Shown: positions 22,304 to 31,379 of the stretch, one piece after another
Numbering within the stretch: position 1 is the first letter of the stretch
How the letters are laid out: the number at the start of each line of letters is the position of its first letter
From: CAZLYF01 sp964586835
GTDB lineage: Bacteria; Bacillota; Clostridia; Christensenellales; Aristaeellaceae
DNA length: 31,469 nt
NCBI GenBank assembly: GCA_964586835.1
Contig: CAZPIC010000027.1
Location: 1 to 31,469 of the forward strand
Reading direction: 5' to 3'
Translations under genes and position numbers: made by a program
Notes under the pieces: model-generated
Seen by the model: only the letters and a program-made list of their open reading frames with translations
What the model was told of the DNA's origin: nothing
Databases searched by the model: none

Positions 22304-23128
22304 ATGACCAGACGTTGCCTCCTTGTGTTGCTTGCCCTGCTGCCGCTGTGCTCAGCCGGTGGGGAGCTTGCATTTGATTGGGCGGAGGGCGAGCTGTACT
22401 TTCCGGAGGGAGAAGCCTGGACCTACAGGTATGAGTTCAGCTATCCCGTCCCCATCGGGGACAGTTTTGCCGCAGGCGAGATCAGACACTTCTTTGAAAT
22501 AGCCATGAGCGAGATGGAGCACCTCGTGCTCCCCATGTACGCAGCCGATGTCGACATGACGAAAGGCGGCCGACAGACCATTGCTCAGAATTATTCGGTG
22601 ACCCTCAACGATGACAGGTTCTTCAGCATCCTCCTGCGCCAGCGCCAGACGCTGGAGGGACGCGATATCGTCTCGCTCTCTTCACAGGTCTTTGCGGTTT
22701 CCGGGCCATATGAGGGCGAGCTTCTAACCCTGCGTGGGCTGGTGCAGGTGGGGGAGAGCAGCGCCCAGATTGCCGAGGCAGTCTTTGACGATGTCTGGCG
22801 GCAAGTCAGGGAGCGCATGGACAGCGAAGAACCGGGATGGGTCGACGGCCTTGACAGAGAAACCTTTTCCTTGGACTTTTTTCCGGAACTGCACTTTTTT
22901 GCCGATGCTCACGAAAATGCGGTGTTCTTTCTGCAGCCGGGGCTTTTCCGCGAGGATGACCTGGAGATCACTTTCACCTATTCCCGGGACCAGCTGAAAG
23001 ACCTGCTTGATCAGCAGCAGGATGGAATAGAAAGGGGGATCCGGCATGATGATGGACGCGCTGGTAAAGGCGGGACCCGGTCCGGGGCTGGAACTGCTGA
23101 GGGTGCAGAGGCCGTCGCCCGCTTTTGA
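22304..23128 (+). CDS. Exported protein, DUF3298/RsiV-like
   Basis: A 274-residue protein with an N-terminal signal peptide (RRCLLVLLALLPLCSAGG, about 3-20). A strand-rich outer domain includes QNYSVTLNDDRFFSILL and, near 200-235, FFPELHFFADAHENAVFFLQPG, which resembles the C-terminal part of RsiV/DUF3298 proteins. Weak similarity only. The ATG at 22304 follows GGAGGAAGGAG. The last 28 codons (23046-23128) overlap the next gene and are low-complexity (Gly, Ala, Arg), so an original stop may have been lost. Confidence 0.7.
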   Translation: MTRRCLLVLLALLPLCSAGGELAFDWAEGELYFPEGEAWTYRYEFSYPVPIGDSFAAGEIRHFFEIAMSEMEHLVLPMYAADVDMTKGGRQTIAQNYSVTLNDDRFFSILLRQRQTLEGRDIVSLSSQVFAVSGPYEGELLTLRGLVQVGESSAQIAEAVFDDVWRQVRERMDSEEPGWVDGLDRETFSLDFFPELHFFADAHENAVFFLQPGLFREDDLEITFTYSRDQLKDLLDQQQDGIERGIRHDDGRAGKGGTRSGAGTAEGAEAVARF

Positions 23129-24086
23129 CGAGGTGCTGATCAGGATCCGCAAGACGGCGATCTGCGGCACGGACCTGCACATTTTCAACTGGGATCCCTG
23201 GAGCCAAGCCCATGTGAAGCCTCCGCGCGTGATCGGGCATGAGTATGTCGGGGAGATCGTTGAGTTGGGGCGCGTTGTGCGCGGGCTGACCGTAGGGCAG
23301 AGGGTCAGCGGGGAAGGGCACATTGTCTGTGGGCACTGCCGCAATTGCCGGGCGGGAAATGCCCAGTGGTGCCGTGAGACCCAGGGGGTTGGCGTGGACC
23401 GGGACGGTGCGTTCGCGGAGTACCTGTGCATTCCCGCTTCAAACTGCATCCCCATCAGCGAAGACATCCCTGAGGACGTTGTTGCGTTCTTCGACGCCTT
23501 TGGCAACGCCACGCACACCGCGCTGATGTTTGACGTGGTCGGAGAAGACGTGTTGATCACAGGCGCGGGGCCCATCGGGATCATGGCCGCGGCGCTGTGC
23601 CGGCATAACGGCGCCCGCCATGTGTTCGTCACCGATCTGATCGAATACCGGCTTGAGCTGGCGAAGAGGATGGGCGCGGGCGTGACCGTCAATGCCGCTC
23701 GGGAGGACCTCGCTTCCGCCATGAAGGAAGCGGGGATGGTGGAAGGCTTTGACGTGGGCCTTGAGATGTCCGGCAGCGGTTCTGCGCTCAGACAGATGCT
23801 CTCCACCATGAGAAATGGTGGCAAGCTGGCCCTGCTGGGACTCTTCGGCCAATCGCCCAACATCGATATGAACGCTGTCATCCTCAAGGGGCTGACGCTG
23901 CAGGGGATCTATGGGCGAAAGATGTTTGAGACCTGGTATAAGATGACGGCGATCGTCCAATCGGGTCTCAACCTCGTTCCCCTGATCACCCATCGTTTCC
24001 ACTACACCGATTATCTGAAGGCTTTCGATGCCATGAACAGCGGTCAAAGTGGAAAAATCATCCTGGAATGGAGCGATACCAGATGA
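23046..24086 (+). CDS. tdh: L-threonine 3-dehydrogenase
   Basis: Tdh oxidises L-threonine to 2-amino-3-ketobutyrate with NAD+. The 346-residue zinc-dependent alcohol dehydrogenase family protein has the catalytic zinc site around CGTDLH and GHEYVGE, the structural zinc cysteines in CGHCRNCRAGNAQWC, and the nucleotide-binding GAGPIGIMAA. Family members with this N-terminal HIFNWDPWSQ stretch are Tdh rather than sorbitol dehydrogenase, and the kbl gene that follows confirms it. Three ATG codons in a row open the frame (23046-23054) after AAAGGGGGAT. The 83-base overlap with the previous gene is unusual. Confidence 0.93.
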   Translation: MMMDALVKAGPGPGLELLRVQRPSPAFDEVLIRIRKTAICGTDLHIFNWDPWSQAHVKPPRVIGHEYVGEIVELGRVVRGLTVGQRVSGEGHIVCGHCRNCRAGNAQWCRETQGVGVDRDGAFAEYLCIPASNCIPISEDIPEDVVAFFDAFGNATHTALMFDVVGEDVLITGAGPIGIMAAALCRHNGARHVFVTDLIEYRLELAKRMGAGVTVNAAREDLASAMKEAGMVEGFDVGLEMSGSGSALRQMLSTMRNGGKLALLGLFGQSPNIDMNAVILKGLTLQGIYGRKMFETWYKMTAIVQSGLNLVPLITHRFHYTDYLKAFDAMNSGQSGKIILEWSDTR

Positions 24087-25270
24087 AAAAGGCGCTGGAA
24101 ATCTACAGAGCCACCCTGCACGAGATAGAGGAAGCGGGCACAAAAAAGGAAGAAAGGATCCTCACGACGCCCCAGGGCGCGCGCGTGGATACCCCGGGGG
24201 CGCCGGGGCTTGTGAGCCTGTGCTCAAACAACTACCTAAACCTCGCCAATCACCCGGAGATTCTCAGCGCCGCGAAGGCCAGTTACGACCGGTGGGGATA
24301 CGGCCTGTCCAGCGTCCGCTTCATCTGCGGGACGCAGGGCATCCACAAGGAGCTGGAGGCAAGGATCTCCTCCTTTGTCGGCATGGAGGATGCCGTCCTG
24401 TACTCCTCCTGCTATGATGCCAACGGAGGCCTGTTTGAGACCCTGCTCGGTCCCCAGGACGCGGTCATCTCCGACGAACTCAACCATGCCAGCCTCATTG
24501 ACGGCATCCGTTTGTGCAAGGCCAGAAGGTTCGTATACGCCAACAGCGACATGCAGGCGCTGAAGGAGAGGCTGAGGGAAGCGGCGGGTGCGAGGATTCG
24601 TCTGGTCGTGACCGACGGCGTCTTTTCCATGGATGGCAGCATTGCGAACCTCACGGAGATCTGCTCCCTGGCGGAAGAGCACGATGCCTTGGTCATGGTG
24701 GATGACAGCCATGCCACGGGCCTGATGGGCAAGCGCGGCCGGGGGACACATGAATACTGCGGGGTGATGGGCAGGGTGGACATCCTTACGGGAACCTTCG
24801 GAAAGGCTCTGGGAGGGGCGTCCGGCGGCTTTACCGCGTCCAGCCGGGCTGTGACCGACCTGCTCCGGCAGCGGTCACGCCCGTACCTGTTCAGCAACAC
24901 GCTTGCACCGGCGATTTGCGCGGCGACGGTTAAAGCCCTTGAACTCCTGGAACGGGACAGCGTGTTGAGAGACAGGCTGCATGAAAACGCGTCCGCTTTC
25001 AGAAAAAGCCTAAACGAGCATGGCTTTGACATCATCGGAGACGGACATCCCATCATCCCCGTCATGCTCTATGACGCGCATGCCGCCGGCGAGATAGCGC
25101 GGCGCATGCTCGCGAAAGGTTGCTATGTGGTGAGCTTTTCTTACCCCGTTGTCCCAGAGGGCAAGGCGCGCATCCGCACTCAGGTAAGCGCTGCCCATAC
25201 AGCGGAAGACCTGACGTTCGCGGCGCACTGCTTCGCGCAGGCGCGGGAGGAAATGAATGCGCATGGCTGA
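24083..25270 (+). CDS. kbl: Glycine C-acetyltransferase (2-amino-3-ketobutyrate CoA ligase)
   Basis: Kbl splits 2-amino-3-ketobutyrate with CoA into glycine and acetyl-CoA, completing the Tdh pathway. The 395-residue PLP enzyme of the alpha-oxoamine synthase family has LCSNNYLNLANHP, DDSHATGLMG and the PLP lysine in TGTFGKALGGASGG. BioF and HemA belong to the same family, but adjacency to tdh decides the call. The ATG at 24083 overlaps the tdh stop (ATGA). An in-frame ATG at 24068 lies upstream of the GGAG site (24070) and is less likely. Confidence 0.93.
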   Translation: MKKALEIYRATLHEIEEAGTKKEERILTTPQGARVDTPGAPGLVSLCSNNYLNLANHPEILSAAKASYDRWGYGLSSVRFICGTQGIHKELEARISSFVGMEDAVLYSSCYDANGGLFETLLGPQDAVISDELNHASLIDGIRLCKARRFVYANSDMQALKERLREAAGARIRLVVTDGVFSMDGSIANLTEICSLAEEHDALVMVDDSHATGLMGKRGRGTHEYCGVMGRVDILTGTFGKALGGASGGFTASSRAVTDLLRQRSRPYLFSNTLAPAICAATVKALELLERDSVLRDRLHENASAFRKSLNEHGFDIIGDGHPIIPVMLYDAHAAGEIARRMLAKGCYVVSFSYPVVPEGKARIRTQVSAAHTAEDLTFAAHCFAQAREEMNAHG

Positions 25271-26270
25271 TGATAAAAACACAAAGCCTGTCCTCTTTTC
25301 GGGGATACAGCCTTCGGGTAGGATTACTCTGGGCAACTATATCGGGGCAATCAGGAACTTTACGCTGCTTGAGAAGGAGTACGACTGCCTTTTCAGCATT
25401 GTTGACCTGCACGCTCTGACCGTCAGGCAGGATCCCGCTGCACTGAGGCGGCAGACGCTGCAGCTGTGCGCGCTGTACATGGCAGCGGGCCTGGACCCGG
25501 ATCGGAATATCATCTACTGCCAGAGCCACGTGCCGGCGCATGCCGAGCTGGCCTGGGTGCTCAACTGCTATGCGTACATGGGGGAACTGTCTCGCATGAC
25601 GCAGTATAAGGAGAAAGCCCAGAGGCACACGGATAACCTCAATGCCGGTCTGTTTGTGTACCCCGTGCTGATGGCGGCGGACATCCTTCTATACAAAACC
25701 CAGGTGGTCCCTGTCGGAGGCGATCAGAAGCAGCACCTTGAGATCACGCGCGACATTGCTGCCCGCTTCAACGCGGTGTACGGAGAAGTGTTTGTCATTC
25801 CGGAACCCCACATTCCCAAGGAAACCTCCAGGGTTATGAGCCTGACCGATCCCGAGAGGAAGATGAGCAAGTCCGATCCGGAGGAGAGTTTCATCGCCCT
25901 GCTGGATGATGCCGATACGGTCCGGAGAAAGCTGAGAAGGGCCGTGACGGACAGCGGCTCCGAAATTCGCTATGACCCGGAAGAGAAGCCGGGGGTCAGC
26001 AACCTGCTGACCATCCTGTCCGTCCTGTCAGGGGAGGGGCTTGAGAGCCTGTGTGAAAGGCTTGAAGGGAAAGGCTACGGCGCTCTGAAAGACGCTGCCG
26101 CCGACGCGGTGGTCAGTGCGCTGGCGCCCATTCAGAAGCGCTATGCCCAGCTGATGGCCGACAGAAAGTATCTGGACGAAGTCCTCAGCACCAACGCTGC
26201 CCGGGCTGCCTGCGCCGCGTCGAAAACGCTGCGCCAGGTGTATAGAGAAATTGGCCTGTACCAGGGATGA
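25257..26270 (+). CDS. trpS: Tryptophanyl-tRNA synthetase
   Basis: Class I aminoacyl-tRNA synthetase charging tRNA-Trp. The 337-residue length is typical. The HIGH-equivalent sits in SGIQPSGRITLGNYIGA and the KMSKS loop is intact (ERKMSKSDPEES). Other TrpS marks are SIVDLHALTV and LLYKTQVVPVGGDQKQHLE. The ATG at 25257 follows GGGAGG by six bases and overlaps kbl by 14 bases. No T-box or trp leader precedes it, so its expression follows that of the operon. Confidence 0.96.
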   Translation: MRMADDKNTKPVLFSGIQPSGRITLGNYIGAIRNFTLLEKEYDCLFSIVDLHALTVRQDPAALRRQTLQLCALYMAAGLDPDRNIIYCQSHVPAHAELAWVLNCYAYMGELSRMTQYKEKAQRHTDNLNAGLFVYPVLMAADILLYKTQVVPVGGDQKQHLEITRDIAARFNAVYGEVFVIPEPHIPKETSRVMSLTDPERKMSKSDPEESFIALLDDADTVRRKLRRAVTDSGSEIRYDPEEKPGVSNLLTILSVLSGEGLESLCERLEGKGYGALKDAAADAVVSALAPIQKRYAQLMADRKYLDEVLSTNAARAACAASKTLRQVYREIGLYQG

Positions 26271-26289
26271 CAGGCCGGGGAGGCCGCCG

Positions 26290-27234
26290 TTGAAGACCAT
26301 CGCGTTCGCCGCGCAGCCCGGAGGGCCGGGCAAGCTTTTCGTGTCTGAACCGGCCGGAGAGCCCCGTGCGCTTGTCCTGATCCTGCATGGCATGGCAGAA
26401 CACTACGGGCGCTATGATCGGCTTGCCGAGGCGTTGTCCCGGGCAGGGTATGCCGCCGGAGGGTATGACCAAAGGGGACACGGCGCGGGCACGGAAAAGG
26501 CGGGCTCCTTTGGGGAGACCGACGGCTGGCAGGCCTTGGTGGACGATGTGGCTGTTGCGGCAAACGCGTTTCGCGGCCTGTTTCCCGGAAAGAAGCTGGT
26601 TGTGTTCGGGCACAGCATGGGCAGCTTCATCGCGCGGGAGCACGCGATCCGTCACGGAAAGGAGATCGGCGGTCTGGTACTATCCGGGACAGGCTGGTGG
26701 CCCGGGGCACTGTGTACGCTTGGAAGGTTGATGGCCGTCGCAGCGGGCGCCTTTGACCGGCAGGAGCTGCCGTCTCCGCTGATGAACTGGATTGTTTTCT
26801 CAAGAAACAACCGACCCTTTAAAAGATCAGGGGCGCGGTTTGCCTGGCTGAGCAGGGACCAGGGGGAAGTGGCGGCCTACGCGGACGACCCTCTGTGTGG
26901 CTTCCCCTTGACAGCGGCGGCGTACCGGGATTTTTTCTGCGGCCTTCTCAGCCTGACGGACCTGCGTCGTCTGGGGTCTATCCCTCCAAGCCTGCCCGTA
27001 TACCTGTTTTCCGGCGAAGAAGACCCTGTCGGCGCGCGAGGGCGGGGTGTACGGACAGTGAAGAAACAGTATACGGACGCAGGCCTTGAAAACGTGACGC
27101 TCAGGCTCTACCCGGGTGCAAGACACGAGATGCTGCACGAACTCAACCGCGACGAGGCCATCGAAGACCTCGTCTCCTGGCTCGGCAGCGCGATTTCAGC
27201 CCCTCGAACACAAGAACAGGAGGCAAGGCGATGA
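26290..27234 (+). CDS. Alpha/beta hydrolase (monoacylglycerol lipase-like)
   Basis: The 314-residue protein has the oxyanion HGMAEHYGRY, YDQRGHGAG, the nucleophile elbow GHSMGS and a C-terminal GARHEMLHE His; the acid is probably in FSGEEDPVG. The HGMAEH and GHG pattern is that of the Hydrolase_4 (serine aminopeptidase S33/monoglyceride lipase) group. It has no signal peptide, so it acts in the cytoplasm. Substrate unknown; a lysophospholipid or monoacylglycerol is likely. The TTG at 26290 follows GGGGAGG by six bases, 19 bases after trpS; an in-frame TTG at 26251 lies inside trpS without a good site. Confidence 0.85.
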   Translation: MKTIAFAAQPGGPGKLFVSEPAGEPRALVLILHGMAEHYGRYDRLAEALSRAGYAAGGYDQRGHGAGTEKAGSFGETDGWQALVDDVAVAANAFRGLFPGKKLVVFGHSMGSFIAREHAIRHGKEIGGLVLSGTGWWPGALCTLGRLMAVAAGAFDRQELPSPLMNWIVFSRNNRPFKRSGARFAWLSRDQGEVAAYADDPLCGFPLTAAAYRDFFCGLLSLTDLRRLGSIPPSLPVYLFSGEEDPVGARGRGVRTVKKQYTDAGLENVTLRLYPGARHEMLHELNRDEAIEDLVSWLGSAISAPRTQEQEARR

Positions 27235-28187
27235 ACAAACCCTTTGCGGGCGACATTACCGAAGTCCACGGCATTCGCGTCGGACAGGCCCAGATGAAAA
27301 ATGCGCGGACGGGTGTGACCGTCGTGCTGGGCCCGTCAGCGGGTGCGGCAGGGGGCGTATCGGTGCGCGGTGCCGCGCCAGGCACGCGAGAAACGGATGT
27401 GCTCAGGCCTGGAAACCTGGTGGACCGGGTGCATGCGGTGGTCCTGTCAGGCGGCAGCGCCTTTGGGCTGGCCACAGCGGACGGGGTGATGCGCTTTCTG
27501 GCTCAGTCCGGAATCGGCATCGACATGGGCGTGGTCCGGGTGCCCATTGTACCTGCAGCTGTTCTGTTCGACCTGAGTGAAGGCGGAAACGATGTCTTTC
27601 CGGATGCTGCTCTGGGGCATGCAGCTTGCCTGTCTGCCGGCAAAGGTGTCGTGCAAGGCAGGCAGGGCGCGGGGACGGGCGCGACGATCGGCAAGCTCCT
27701 GCAGGGCGCGACGCCACATCCCGGCGGTATCGGGAGCGCGTCTATGAAGCTTGCCGAAGGGGTCAACGTGGGGGCGATTGTTGCCGTCAACGCGATGGGG
27801 GATGTCTACCATCCGTCCAGCGGCGAGTGCATTGCCTGCGCCCGCCTGACAGACGGTACCCCCATGATGGCTGAAGGCATGCTCTACGGGCACTCTCCCG
27901 GCCACCGCCTGATGAGGATCCCCGCGCCGGGGAGCAATACAACGATCGGCGTTGTCGCTGTGGATTGTGGCTTGACGCAGGCTGAGGCTGCCAGGCTGGC
28001 GGATGTCGCACATGACGGGCTGGCGCGCACCATCAGGCCGGTGCATACCCAGATGGATGGCGACACCCTGTTCACGCTGGCGACGGAGAGGGTGAGCGCG
28101 GAAGTCAATTTTATCAAGCTCTGCGCGGCCGCTGCCGAAGTGGTCGCCCGGGCGGTTGCCAACGCGGTCTTCTATTCCCGTCCATGA
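27231..28187 (+). CDS. P1/DmpA-type peptidase family protein (S58)
   Basis: A 318-residue member of the DmpA/P1 family of self-processing N-terminal nucleophile aminopeptidases. Typical segments are HGIRVGQAQ at the start, VLSGGSAFGLATADGV, GAGTGATIGK, VGAIVAVNAMGD, and NTTIGVVAVD, at which such proteins cleave themselves to expose a Thr or Ser nucleophile. The exact substrate (D-amino acid or beta-peptides in relatives) cannot be told. It overlaps the hydrolase by ATGA. Confidence 0.88.
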   Translation: MNKPFAGDITEVHGIRVGQAQMKNARTGVTVVLGPSAGAAGGVSVRGAAPGTRETDVLRPGNLVDRVHAVVLSGGSAFGLATADGVMRFLAQSGIGIDMGVVRVPIVPAAVLFDLSEGGNDVFPDAALGHAACLSAGKGVVQGRQGAGTGATIGKLLQGATPHPGGIGSASMKLAEGVNVGAIVAVNAMGDVYHPSSGECIACARLTDGTPMMAEGMLYGHSPGHRLMRIPAPGSNTTIGVVAVDCGLTQAEAARLADVAHDGLARTIRPVHTQMDGDTLFTLATERVSAEVNFIKLCAAAAEVVARAVANAVFYSRP

Positions 28188-28555
28188 TCCTGGGCTTGGG
28201 CATTGACGTCTGTGCCGTGGAACGAATGCGGGAACGGATACAGACAGATCGTTTCCTGGACAGGTGCTTTGCACCCGAAGAAAAGACATATATCCGAAGC
28301 CGCGGCCGGGGCGCCCCGGATTCGGCAGCGGCCTGTTTTGCGGCAAAGGAAGCCTTTTTAAAAGCCATGGGCATGGGGCTGGGCGCAGTGGACTTACGGG
28401 AGATCGTGCTGATGCACGATGAAAAAGGCGCGCCTTTTCTTGTGCTGCGTGGTGCCGCGAAAGCCCAGGCGAACCTGCGGGGGGCCAGGCGGATGTTTGT
28501 CAGCGTAAGCCATGACAGCGGGGTCGCGGCGGCGGTTGTATTGATGGAGGGCTGA
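28184..28555 (+). CDS. acpS: Holo-ACP synthase
   Basis: AcpS transfers 4'-phosphopantetheine from CoA to the Ser of ACP. The 123-residue protein has the metal-binding GLGIDVCAVERM, the FAAKEAFLKAMG helix and VSVSHDSGVAAAVV, matching stand-alone AcpS rather than the longer Sfp type. It would activate the AcpP at 2144. It overlaps the upstream peptidase gene by four bases and is followed five bases later by the NAD(P)H-hydrate repair gene, a common acpS-nnr neighbourhood in Bacillota. Confidence 0.95.
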   Translation: MILGLGIDVCAVERMRERIQTDRFLDRCFAPEEKTYIRSRGRGAPDSAAACFAAKEAFLKAMGMGLGAVDLREIVLMHDEKGAPFLVLRGAAKAQANLRGARRMFVSVSHDSGVAAAVVLMEG

Positions 28556-28560
28556 CAATC

Positions 28561-30078
28561 ATGCGATGGGCATTCACCCCGACGCAGGTTCGACAGCTGG
28601 AAGCGTTCGCCTTTGGCAGAGGCGTGCCGAGCCTGCTTCTGATGGAGCGTGCAGCAGCCTCGGTCACAGCTGCGCTGACCCGCCTCATTGGCGGGGAGGC
28701 TCGGAGGAGGCGCGTGCTGTTTTTCTGCGGGACAGGGAACAACGGGGGCGACGGGCTGGCCGCGGCAAGGATCTTCCACTGTGAAGGGGGATTGCCGACC
28801 ATCATCCTGGCAGGGGAGCCACGGACGGTCGATGCCAAGGCAAACCTTCGCTATGCTGCTGCCATGGGCATCCCCATCCGGGATGGCGACGAGGCATGGG
28901 ACTCGCTGTGCGGGTGGGTTGATCAGAGCGGTCCCTGGGACGCCACAGTGGACGCCCTTCTGGGAACGGGAATGAGCAGGGCACCGCGTGGCAGGATCCG
29001 GGACCTTATCCTGATGATCAACAGGCTTTCCATTCCGGTTGTCTCAGCGGATATCCCCTCCGGCATGGACGGGGAGACCGGCAGCACGCCTGGAGACGGC
29101 GTGAGAGCAGATGCAACGGTATGCTTTGGCAGCCCGAAGCCGGGCCCCTTCCTGTCCACACAACGGGACCTGGCCGGTGAGATCACGGTGGCAGACATCG
29201 GGATCCCGCCGCTCCTTGAGCGGGAATACCTTACGGCAGCCGAGCTCACACCCTTTTCCATGCTGGAGGACGCGGACCTCGGGTTCCTGCTTCCTAAAAG
29301 GTTTCTCTCTGCCCATAAGGGAACAGCCGGCAGGGTGATGCTGTACGCGGGCAGCCCCGGGATGGCAGGCGCGGCAGCCCTGGCTGCCAGAGCCTGCCTG
29401 CGTGCCGGTGCCGGCCTGGTCAGCCTGGTGTGCGATCCGTCCCTGATGCCGGTGTTTCATGGGCTTGTGCCTGAGGCGGTCTGTGTCCCTCTCACACAGG
29501 CACTTCAGCAGGCGCCCGCACACGATGTGTTTGCGTGTGGCTGCGGGCTGGGTAACAGCGAGGAGGCCTGGCGGAACATCCGGCTCCTTCACCGGACAGA
29601 GACCCTGTCGGTATGGGATGCGGATGCCCTGAACCTTCTGGCGAGCCACCCCATGACTCTGGGGCCTCGGGCGGTCATGACCCCTCATCCAGCTGAGGCA
29701 GCCCGTCTTCTGTCCGAAGCAGTCGCCGGCGTGACCGAACAGCCTGTGGCGGCTGCCACAGAGCTTCATCGCAGATACGGGGCAACTGTCGTGCTAAAAA
29801 GCCACTGCCCGGTGGTTCTGACCGGTCCCAGGGTCACGATCAGCGCTGCGGGCACTCCCGTGCTGGCAAAAGGCGGAAGCGGCGATGTGCTGACCGGCAT
29901 CCTTGCGGGACTCCTGGCGCAGCTGAGGGAAGCGCCTGACGCCTGTCACAGGGCGGCGGAAACAGCCTGCCTGTGGCATGGATTGGCCGGCCGGATCGCG
30001 CAGAGAAGGGCAGGGCTGAGGTCCGCGCTGGCCACGGACGTGATTGAAAGCATGGGTCAAGCCGCAGCCTTTGGCTAA
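28561..30078 (+). CDS. nnr: Bifunctional NAD(P)H-hydrate epimerase / ADP-dependent dehydratase
   Basis: A 505-residue fusion that repairs hydrated NAD(P)H. The N-terminal epimerase (YjeF_N, about 1-215) has CGTGNNGGDGLAAAR. The C-terminal dehydratase (about 230-505, ribokinase-like) has HKGTAGRVMLYAGSPGMAGAA, WDADALNLLA, MTPHPAEAARLL and the catalytic GGSGDVLTG. The ATG at 28561 follows GGAGG (28546-28550) ten bases upstream. It is last in the + strand run. There is no clear terminator in the 52 bp before the convergent gene. Confidence 0.94.
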   Translation: MRWAFTPTQVRQLEAFAFGRGVPSLLLMERAAASVTAALTRLIGGEARRRRVLFFCGTGNNGGDGLAAARIFHCEGGLPTIILAGEPRTVDAKANLRYAAAMGIPIRDGDEAWDSLCGWVDQSGPWDATVDALLGTGMSRAPRGRIRDLILMINRLSIPVVSADIPSGMDGETGSTPGDGVRADATVCFGSPKPGPFLSTQRDLAGEITVADIGIPPLLEREYLTAAELTPFSMLEDADLGFLLPKRFLSAHKGTAGRVMLYAGSPGMAGAAALAARACLRAGAGLVSLVCDPSLMPVFHGLVPEAVCVPLTQALQQAPAHDVFACGCGLGNSEEAWRNIRLLHRTETLSVWDADALNLLASHPMTLGPRAVMTPHPAEAARLLSEAVAGVTEQPVAAATELHRRYGATVVLKSHCPVVLTGPRVTISAAGTPVLAKGGSGDVLTGILAGLLAQLREAPDACHRAAETACLWHGLAGRIAQRRAGLRSALATDVIESMGQAAAFG

Positions 30079-30130
30079 GACTGCGTGTCCGTATGGGACG
30101 CGGGACTGGTTTTTGCCAGGGAGAAGGGTT

Positions 30131-31156
30131 TCAGTCTTTGTCTGTGTCGACCAGGTCAAAGGCGCTGGCACGCAGCAGGCGGTTCAAGACAGCCAGTCCA
30201 ACGCCCTCATCGGGGGGGGCTTCGCAGAGAATCCGCTCGATCCCGTTGTCGTCCAGCATCCGTAAAGCATGATATAGCTGCTGTGCAGCCTGGTCAGGGT
30301 CCGGCCCGATGTACAGCGTGCGACGGTTTCCGTACAGTTGTGGCTGGTTAACAAGGGCAAGGATGCATGCATTCGCAGCCCTGTCATAGGCCTTCCGGAT
30401 AGCAGAGGCTACTCTTTCCGGATGCCCCTTGAACAACGTCATCTTTCCCACAGGGGCGTAGTGCCGATGAAGCATCCCGGGGGAGGGAGCTGTTTCGCCT
30501 GTGTCCAGAGGCCGCATGGCACCGCCAGCTACAAAACAGCGCCCGCACAGGCGGGCGACTTGCTCAGGCGTGACCGCCCCGGGACGCAGCACGACAGGGT
30601 CCCGCTCCGTGAGGTCCAGTACCGTGGACTCAAGCCCCACGTTGCAGGGCCCGCCATCGATGATCAGGGGAATGAGGCCGTCAAGATCGTCCAGCACATG
30701 GCCGGCCTCTGTAGGGCTCGGCCGCCCGGACAGATTTGCGCTCGGCGCGGCCACCGGGGTCCCGCAGGTCTCGAGGAGACGAAGGGCCGCAGGGTGGCTG
30801 GGCATTCTGACGGCCACGGTGGGGAGACCGGCGGAAACCATTGCCGGCATGTTGGGCTTGCGGGGCAGGATCAGCGTAAGAGGGCCGGGCCAGAATGCTT
30901 CCGCGAGGAGGCCTGCCGTATCGTTGAAGTCGCAAATACGGCGGGCAGCGTCCGCAGAGGACACATGTACGATGAGCGGGTTGTCAGGCGGACGGCCCTT
31001 GACCCTGTATATACGCTGTACAGCCTGTTCGTTGAGCGCGTCCGCGCCCAGGCCATAGACGGTTTCGGTGGGAAAGGCGACAAGGCCGCCGCCCCTGATG
31101 ATCCTGGCAGCCAGGGACAGGACGTCGTCTGTCGCGGGGCGACACACTGTTTTCAA
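30131..31156 (-). CDS. L-threonylcarbamoyladenylate synthase (Sua5 type)
   Basis: Makes the threonylcarbamoyl-AMP used for the t6A modification of ANN-decoding tRNAs. The 341-residue protein has the YrdC fold (about 15-205; FPTETVYGLGADA, KGRPPDNPLIVHV, AVRMPSHP, SANLSGRPSPTEA) and the extra C-terminal Sua5 domain, with SPGMLHRHYAP at the linker. That makes it Sua5, not the shorter TsaC. The TTG at 31156 lies about four bases after GGAGG. A reading frame continues 66 codons upstream, but it lacks family similarity. Confidence 0.9.
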   Translation of the reverse strand: MKTVCRPATDDVLSLAARIIRGGGLVAFPTETVYGLGADALNEQAVQRIYRVKGRPPDNPLIVHVSSADAARRICDFNDTAGLLAEAFWPGPLTLILPRKPNMPAMVSAGLPTVAVRMPSHPAALRLLETCGTPVAAPSANLSGRPSPTEAGHVLDDLDGLIPLIIDGGPCNVGLESTVLDLTERDPVVLRPGAVTPEQVARLCGRCFVAGGAMRPLDTGETAPSPGMLHRHYAPVGKMTLFKGHPERVASAIRKAYDRAANACILALVNQPQLYGNRRTLYIGPDPDQAAQQLYHALRMLDDNGIERILCEAPPDEGVGLAVLNRLLRASAFDLVDTDKD

Positions 31157-31379
31157 GTTTCCTCCGGGGCACACAAAAAGGGATTGCCCCAAAGTGCCGC
31201 TGCAACCTATTTTTTCACCCGCTATATACAGCAGGCCGGTAACCTGCGAAGGACTTCTGCCTTCCACTGACGTGCAAGCACGGCGGCATGACATCTGCCC
31301 GACGACGGGGGTTCCGTTGAAAGAAATGTGGGTAAAAACAGGAAACTGGCGCACACCTCAGGAACAACCCTGCGTGCAG
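31157..31379 (-). other. Leader region before the Sua5 gene
   Basis: About 217 nt of leader is expected between the promoter at 31380-31409 and the TTG at 31156. It contains GCAGG-CCTGC and GGG-CCC small hairpins, a TATATA and a T5 run, but no structure or riboswitch I can name. The Sua5 frame stays open through most of it. Confidence 0.4.

Noticed and set aside
30338..31270. 310-codon open frame on the + strand opposite the Sua5 gene
   Set aside because: Antisense to a clear Sua5 protein; composition is low-complexity and no family is recognised.
31157..31354. 66-codon N-terminal extension of Sua5
   Set aside because: No similarity to the family and no ribosome binding site as good as the one at the TTG 31156.
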